Below are positions 60,186 through 64,000 of a stretch of DNA of 64,000 bases, in pieces. Every line of letters begins with the position of its first letter. The stretch's first letter is position 1. The notes below the pieces were generated by a model, which was given only the letters and a program-made list of their open reading frames with translations, made no database searches and was not told where the DNA came from. This stretch comes from Quisquiliibacterium transsilvanicum (GTDB lineage: Bacteria; Pseudomonadota; Gammaproteobacteria; Burkholderiales; Burkholderiaceae_E), in assembly GCF_014202215.1 (NCBI RefSeq), contig NZ_JACHGB010000006.1:186001-250000 (forward strand), given 5' to 3'. Both the position numbers and the translations under genes were made by a program.

Positions 60186-60500
60186 ATGAATCAAAGCCGC
60201 AAGTATCTTTCCGCAATCTTCATCGCTGTCACGCTGGCATCGACCGTCGGTTGCGCGTCCACTTCCAAGCAGGAAGGCGCCGCCGAATACGTGGACGACA
60301 GCCTGATCACCGGCAAGGTCAAGGCTGCCATCTTCAACGAGCCGACGCTCAAGTCCGCCGAGATCAATGTCGAGACCTTCAAGGGCGTGGTCCAGCTCAG
60401 CGGCTTCGTCAACTCCCAGGCCGACATCAACAAGGCGGTCGCGGTGGCGCGCGGCGTGTCGGGCGTGACGTCCGTGAAGAACGACATGCGGCTCAAGTGA
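60186..60500 (+). CDS. BON-domain lipoprotein
   Basis: The 104-residue product has a lipoprotein signal ('SAIFIAVTLASTVGC', Cys23) and one BON domain ('DDSLITGKVKAAIFNEPTLK', 'GVVQLSGFVNSQADINKAVA'). BON proteins bind membranes and are commonly induced by osmotic or envelope stress (OsmY, DolP). It faces the periplasm or outer membrane. It pairs divergently with the lmo0937-type gene, as such small stress genes often do. Confidence 0.87.
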   Translation: MNQSRKYLSAIFIAVTLASTVGCASTSKQEGAAEYVDDSLITGKVKAAIFNEPTLKSAEINVETFKGVVQLSGFVNSQADINKAVAVARGVSGVTSVKNDMRLK

Positions 60501-60542
60501 GCCACGAGCTCCCCGGCGTGCGCGCCTGGGAGCTCGTTCCGC

Positions 60543-61514
60543 TCACCCCCGCCGATGCGGCTCGTCGAGCCCCAGCACCGGCCCGGCCGGAACGATGCGG
60601 TTCGGGTTGATCGACGGGTGGCTGCGGTAGTAGTGCTGCTTGATGTGCTGGAAGTTCACCGTGTCTGCGACGCCGGGCCACTGGTACAACTCGCGCGTGT
60701 GAGCCCAAAGGTTCGGGTAGTCGGCCAGCCGGCGCAGGTTGCACTTGAAGTGGCCGTGGTAGACCGCATCGAATCGGACCAGCGTGGTGAACAGCCGCCA
60801 GTCTGACTCGGTGATGCGCTCGCCCAGAAGGTAGCGCTGGCGGGCCAGCCGCGCCTCGAGTTCGTCGAGCGCCTCGAACAGCGCCGCCACCTCGCGCTCG
60901 TAGACCTGCTGGTCGGTGGCGAAACCCGCCTTGTAGACACCGTTGTTCACGCTGTCGTAAATGCGTGCGTTCATCTCGTCGATCTCGGGCAGCAGATCGG
61001 TCGGCGCGTAGTCGCCGGCCCTGGCGCCGATGCCGTCGAAGGCCGAATTCAGAATCCGGATGATGTCGGACGACTCGTTGCTGACGATGGTGCCCCGCTT
61101 CAGGTCCCAGAGCACCGGCACCGTCACGCGGCCGCTGTAGTCGGGCCGGGCGCGCAGGTAGATCTGGTACAGGTAGTCGGCGGCGCCGACCGGATCGCCG
61201 ATCACGCCCGGCGCGGGGTCGAAGGTCCAGCCGTTCTCGGCCATCAGCGGGTTGACCACCGACACGCCGATCATTTTCTCGAGCCCCTTCAGCGCCCGCA
61301 GGATCAGCGTGCGGTGCGCCCATGGACAGGCGAGCGACACATAGAGGTGGTAGCGGCCGGCCTCGGCCTCGAAGCCGCCATCGCCGCTCGGGCCGGGTGC
61401 ACCGTCGGGGGTGATCCAGTTGCGGAACTGCGCGGTGCTGCGCACGAAGTTTCCGCCCGATGCCTTGGTGTCGTACCACTGGTCGACCCAGTGGCCGTCG
61501 ACGAGCAATCCCAT
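60543..61514 (-). CDS. Glutathionyl-hydroquinone reductase (YqjG/PcpF family)
   Basis: The 323-residue Xi-class GST reduces glutathionyl-hydroquinones with glutathione. It has the catalytic Cys in 'LYVSLACPWAHRTLILRALK', plus 'GRVTVPVLWDLKRGTIVSNE' followed by SSDIIRI, and 'RYLLGERITESDWRLFTTLV'. Length is normal. The ATG at 61514 begins 'MGLLVDGHWVDQWYDT', the usual start. DoxX lies 73 bp upstream on the same strand and is likely co-transcribed, a common pairing. Confidence 0.92.
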   Translation of the reverse strand: MGLLVDGHWVDQWYDTKASGGNFVRSTAQFRNWITPDGAPGPSGDGGFEAEAGRYHLYVSLACPWAHRTLILRALKGLEKMIGVSVVNPLMAENGWTFDPAPGVIGDPVGAADYLYQIYLRARPDYSGRVTVPVLWDLKRGTIVSNESSDIIRILNSAFDGIGARAGDYAPTDLLPEIDEMNARIYDSVNNGVYKAGFATDQQVYEREVAALFEALDELEARLARQRYLLGERITESDWRLFTTLVRFDAVYHGHFKCNLRRLADYPNLWAHTRELYQWPGVADTVNFQHIKQHYYRSHPSINPNRIVPAGPVLGLDEPHRRG

Positions 61515-61587
61515 TTCGATCTCCTCTTTCGTGCGCCGACGGCGCGGAGCCCGCCCGCTCGAGGGACGGCCCGCGCCGGCTCTTTCC

Positions 61588-62001
61588 TCAGGCCCTGCCG
61601 CGACGTGCGTCGACGCTCCAGGCGCCGGCACCCCAGGCGGCAATGCTCAGCAGGCCGCCGACGACCGCGACGTTCTTGAAGAACAGCAGCTGCTGGATCA
61701 TCTGGTGCTCGGCCGGCACCGCCCAGTAGGCGTGGAAGAAGAAGGAGGCGAGCAGCGTGAACACCGCCAGCACGATTGCCGCAGCGCGGGTGCCGAAGCC
61801 GGCGATCAACGCGATGGCGCCGACGATCTCGACGACCAGGGCCAGTGCTGCGCCGACCTGCGCCATCGGCAGGCCCACCGACGAGATGTAGCCGACCGTG
61901 CCGGCGAAGCCGGTCAGCTTTGCAATGCCGGCGGGCAGGAACAGCACGGCCATCAGCAGGCGGCCGGCCAGCGCGAGGGGGTTCTGGAGCTTGTCGAACA
62001 T
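61588..62001 (-). CDS. DoxX family membrane protein
   Basis: The 137-residue, four-TM DoxX-type protein has 'LALAGRLLMAVLFLPAGIAK' followed by LTGFAGTVGYISSVGLP, then 'LVVEIVGAIALIAGFGTRAA'. The ATG at 62001 has AAGG upstream. Members often accompany oxidative-stress and quinone-reducing enzymes, which fits the downstream hydroquinone reductase. The biochemical role is unproven. Confidence 0.9.
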   Translation of the reverse strand: MFDKLQNPLALAGRLLMAVLFLPAGIAKLTGFAGTVGYISSVGLPMAQVGAALALVVEIVGAIALIAGFGTRAAAIVLAVFTLLASFFFHAYWAVPAEHQMIQQLLFFKNVAVVGGLLSIAAWGAGAWSVDARRGRA

Positions 62002-62257
62002 TTTTGAGCCTTGTTGAGCTGGATGAGGGTTTGCGGGGCGCCGGACGGGACTCGGAGACCGCGGTTTCGACGCCGCGTTCTGCAGCGCATGAGCGCACTG
62101 TAGTTGTTCCGCTGTAGAGATACTAGACGCTTTCATGGACAACATTGGCTCATATTCGGAACAGTTGGCGCGAGGTCGAGATTCCCGCCGCGCGCGCCTC
62201 GCATCCGCCGCGCGGGCAGTAGACTCGACCCTGCCCGACGACCCGACCCGCTCCCCC
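62002..62257. other. Divergent intergenic region
   Basis: This is the gap between doxX and the hypothetical gene. A moderately A+T-rich stretch (62100-62160) may hold the promoters; no clear boxes or repeats were assigned. Confidence 0.4.
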
Positions 62258-63133
62258 ATGAACCGGCTCCAGACCGAACTGCATCGCCTCTACCTTGTCC
62301 ACCCGGCAGCGGATCGCCGCGCCGAACCCGAGTCGGCGGAGCTGATCGACGCGGACGGCAAGACCCGCGCGCTGGTCCTCGAACTGGCCCGCCCGCCGGA
62401 TTGGGAGCCGCTGGCCAGGGTCTGGCGCGGCGCCCAGGCCGACCTGGGGCTACCGGCGCCCGCCGTCGCGGTCTCGGGCACCGATGGCCTGCAGCTCTGG
62501 TTCTCGCTCGCCGATTCCATCCCGGCGGGCGACGCGCATGCCTTCCTGGAAAGCCTGCGGCTGCGCTACCTGTCGGATCTGCCGCCGGCACGAGTTCGCC
62601 TCCTGCCCACCGAGGCTTCGGCGACGCCCGCCGCGTCAGCGCATGCCGCGCCGGCCCCCTCGGCGCATGCCGCGCTGGTGCCGGCCGAGCAGGCCGAAGA
62701 GGGTCGCTGGTCGGCCTTCGTGGCCCCGGACCTCGCGGCGATCTTCACCGAGACGCCCTGGCTGGACATTCCGCCCAGCGCCGACGGGCAGGCGGAGCTG
62801 CTGTGCCGGCTCAAGAGCATCGGCCGGAGCGAATTCGACGAGGCGCGCGCGAGGCTGGCGCCAGCACCAGCACCAGCACCAGCACCAGCACCAGCAGCAC
62901 CAGCAGCGAGAGCGACCCAGGAACCGCCGTCCGGCGCGCGCGTCGGACACGCGGCAGCCGCCGAAACCCAAGCCCTGACTGTCCGGACTGCCGGCCATGC
63001 CGGCGCGGCGGAAGCACGTGAATTCCTGCTCCAGGTCATGCGCGACCACACAGTGGAACTCGCGCTGCGGATCGAGGCCGCCAAGGCGCTGCTGCCCCGC
63101 TCCGACGACGCTGCAAGCCGGCGCGGCAGCTGA
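62258..63133 (+). CDS. Conserved hypothetical protein with Ala-Pro repeat
   Basis: The 291-residue cytoplasmic-looking protein has an N-terminal conserved block ('MNRLQTELHRLYLV', 'ALVLELARPPDWEPLARVWR', 'AVSGTDGLQLWFSLAD'), similar to uncharacterised Burkholderiales proteins. An Ala/Pro linker (about residues 202-218) is encoded by a CCAGCA microsatellite, and a helical end follows ('FLLQVMRDHTVELALRIEAA'). The ATG at 62258 is preferred to the in-frame ATG at 62135. Function unknown. Confidence 0.7.
   Translation: MNRLQTELHRLYLVHPAADRRAEPESAELIDADGKTRALVLELARPPDWEPLARVWRGAQADLGLPAPAVAVSGTDGLQLWFSLADSIPAGDAHAFLESLRLRYLSDLPPARVRLLPTEASATPAASAHAAPAPSAHAALVPAEQAEEGRWSAFVAPDLAAIFTETPWLDIPPSADGQAELLCRLKSIGRSEFDEARARLAPAPAPAPAPAPAAPAARATQEPPSGARVGHAAAAETQALTVRTAGHAGAAEAREFLLQVMRDHTVELALRIEAAKALLPRSDDAASRRGS
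62860..62909 (+). repeat. CCAGCA microsatellite within the hypothetical gene
   Basis: About six tandem CCAGCA units followed by variant CAGCAG units encode alternating Pro-Ala. The 6-bp unit keeps the frame when copy number changes, so the linker length could vary between strains. Confidence 0.85.
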
Positions 63134-63200
63134 ACCTGCAGCGGCCCTGCCTCGGCTGGCACGCGCAGGGCGGCATTTGCGCCCGGCCGCAACGCGCCGA

Positions 63201-63494
63201 TCAGTCCTTCCGGCCCGCCTCCCGCCCAGCCGCATACATCGACGGCGTCGCACCCGCATGCCCGAGGAACTCGCGCAGCTGCTTGACGCCATGCGCGTCC
63301 AGCACGTTGGAGTGATGCGGCCGATGCAGGATGCCCTCGGCGCCGTTGAGCCGCACGCGGATTCGCGCGCCGGACAGCGGCTCCAGTTCCGCCCCCAGAT
63401 GCCCGAGCAGCGACTCCACCTCGCGCCAGTGGATGTTGCCGCTGATGGGATCGTGGAACACCGTCTTCAGCAGTTGCTCGTGCTTGTGGCTCAC
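63201..63494 (-). CDS. HicA/YcfA-family toxin-like protein, no HicB partner
   Basis: The 97-residue product resembles HicA-annotated proteins of this type: 'KHEQLLKTVFHDPISGNIHW' followed by REVESLLGHLGAELE, then 'ARIRVRLNGAEGILHRPHHS'. The usual Gly-Ser-His motif of classic HicA is not seen; His residues sit later, in 'HRPHHS'. No HicB gene is adjacent on either side, so it is an orphan or a non-toxic relative. Confidence 0.72.
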   Translation of the reverse strand: MSHKHEQLLKTVFHDPISGNIHWREVESLLGHLGAELEPLSGARIRVRLNGAEGILHRPHHSNVLDAHGVKQLREFLGHAGATPSMYAAGREAGRKD

Positions 63495-63547
63495 GTCCGC
63501 TCCTCCGACATGTCCACGCCCGGCGAAGTGGCCGGGCGTGCAGGCCT

Positions 63548-64000
63548 TCAGCCCCGCTCGATGCGCAGCAGCGCCCCGAACATCGAGCCCCGTCCGATCT
63601 CCACCACGTCCGCGGCATCCGCCGCGATGCGCGCGTCGACGCCCTGCGCCACCAGCCCTTCGAGCATCGCGCGCGGATCCGGCGCATGCAGCACCAGCGC
63701 GTACATGCCCTCGGGATTGGCATCCAGGTGCGCGGCCACTGCCGCGGCGAAGGGACGCGTGCGGTCTCGTACGGCAATCAGCTCTATGGTGCCCCCGCTG
63801 GGCGGATGCACCAGCACCCGCTCGACGCCGCGAATCGCATCGAGCGCGGGTGTATCCGCGGGCAAGCCCAGGCGCTCGCCATAGACCTGTGCGGCGGCCT
63901 GCAGGTCCTTCACCGCAATGATCACGCGCTGCACGCCGGACAGCGGTGCGGCGGGCGTGCCCGGCGGCGCCTTGCGGTCGAAGGAATTCACCGGATAGAC
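63548..64000 (-). CDS. VOC-family protein, probably running off the right edge
   Basis: The reading frame gives a glyoxalase/VOC-type protein ('VQRVIIAVKDLQAAAQVYGE' followed by RLGLPADTP, then 'VLVHPPSGGTIELIAV', 'GMYALVLHAPDPRAMLEGLV'). A GTG at 63991 could start it (147 residues). However, the frame stays open to the window edge, so the true start may lie outside. The substrate is unknown. Confidence 0.75.
   Translation of the reverse strand, partial: VYPVNSFDRKAPPGTPAAPLSGVQRVIIAVKDLQAAAQVYGERLGLPADTPALDAIRGVERVLVHPPSGGTIELIAVRDRTRPFAAAVAAHLDANPEGMYALVLHAPDPRAMLEGLVAQGVDARIAADAADVVEIGRGSMFGALLRIERG

Overview
The window is high-G+C DNA of a Gram-negative, respiring betaproteobacterium. 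The order xerC-DUF484-dapF-two LpxL-type acyltransferases-metK, the SAH-riboswitch operon ahcY-tlyA-metF and the block midA/folB/ttcA/ubiB are typical of Burkholderiales. I cannot name the genus. No rRNA, tRNA, CRISPR array or complete insertion sequence was seen.

Region 1 (1-13.8 kb) is core metabolism. It runs from a partial xerC through DUF484, dapF and two acyltransferases (minus strand) to divergent metK. The metK leader folds as a SAM-II-type pseudoknot with an enlarged loop. A Fur-box-preceded iron cluster follows: a catecholate-siderophore TonB receptor, an FMN hydroxy-acid oxidase and a PiuC-type dioxygenase. After pdxH and a ComEA-like gene comes the SAH-riboswitch operon ahcY-tlyA-metF. 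The SAM-using and SAH-clearing arms of the methyl cycle are thus each under RNA control, 7 kb apart.

Region 2 (13.8-34.8 kb) holds a sigma-54-preceded PEP-CTERM gene, an HD-GYP protein lacking the His of its HD pair, fthC, a lytic transglycosylase, an NDUFA9-like protein, a GST, cca, DUF2905, midA, a FolM-like SDR, folB, ttcA, ubiB, two tandem sodium:solute symporters, a DUF6279 lipoprotein, glmU and glmS.

Region 3 (34.8-52.5 kb) is accessory and partly decayed. Cupins, an alpha/beta hydrolase, a CoA-transferase, an oxidoreductase, a TetR regulator and a thioesterase sit among remnants of an AraC regulator, an SDR, a YgjP-like metallopeptidase, a VapC and possibly a carbonic anhydrase. Its most notable unit is dabB-dabA-parD-parE: a bicarbonate-uptake system whose last gene overlaps a ParDE toxin-antitoxin pair, read divergently from a LysR gene. 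MntA/HepT, a GIY-YIG-like gene, DUF2239 and VapB follow.

Region 4 (52.5-64 kb) carries acyl-CoA dehydrogenase, an ene-reductase-family enzyme, an MFS transporter, GST-fold proteins, a frameshifted enoyl-CoA hydratase, an intact VapBC, small stress-type membrane and lipoproteins, glutathionyl-hydroquinone reductase, DoxX, a hypothetical protein with a CCAGCA microsatellite, an orphan HicA and an edge VOC protein.
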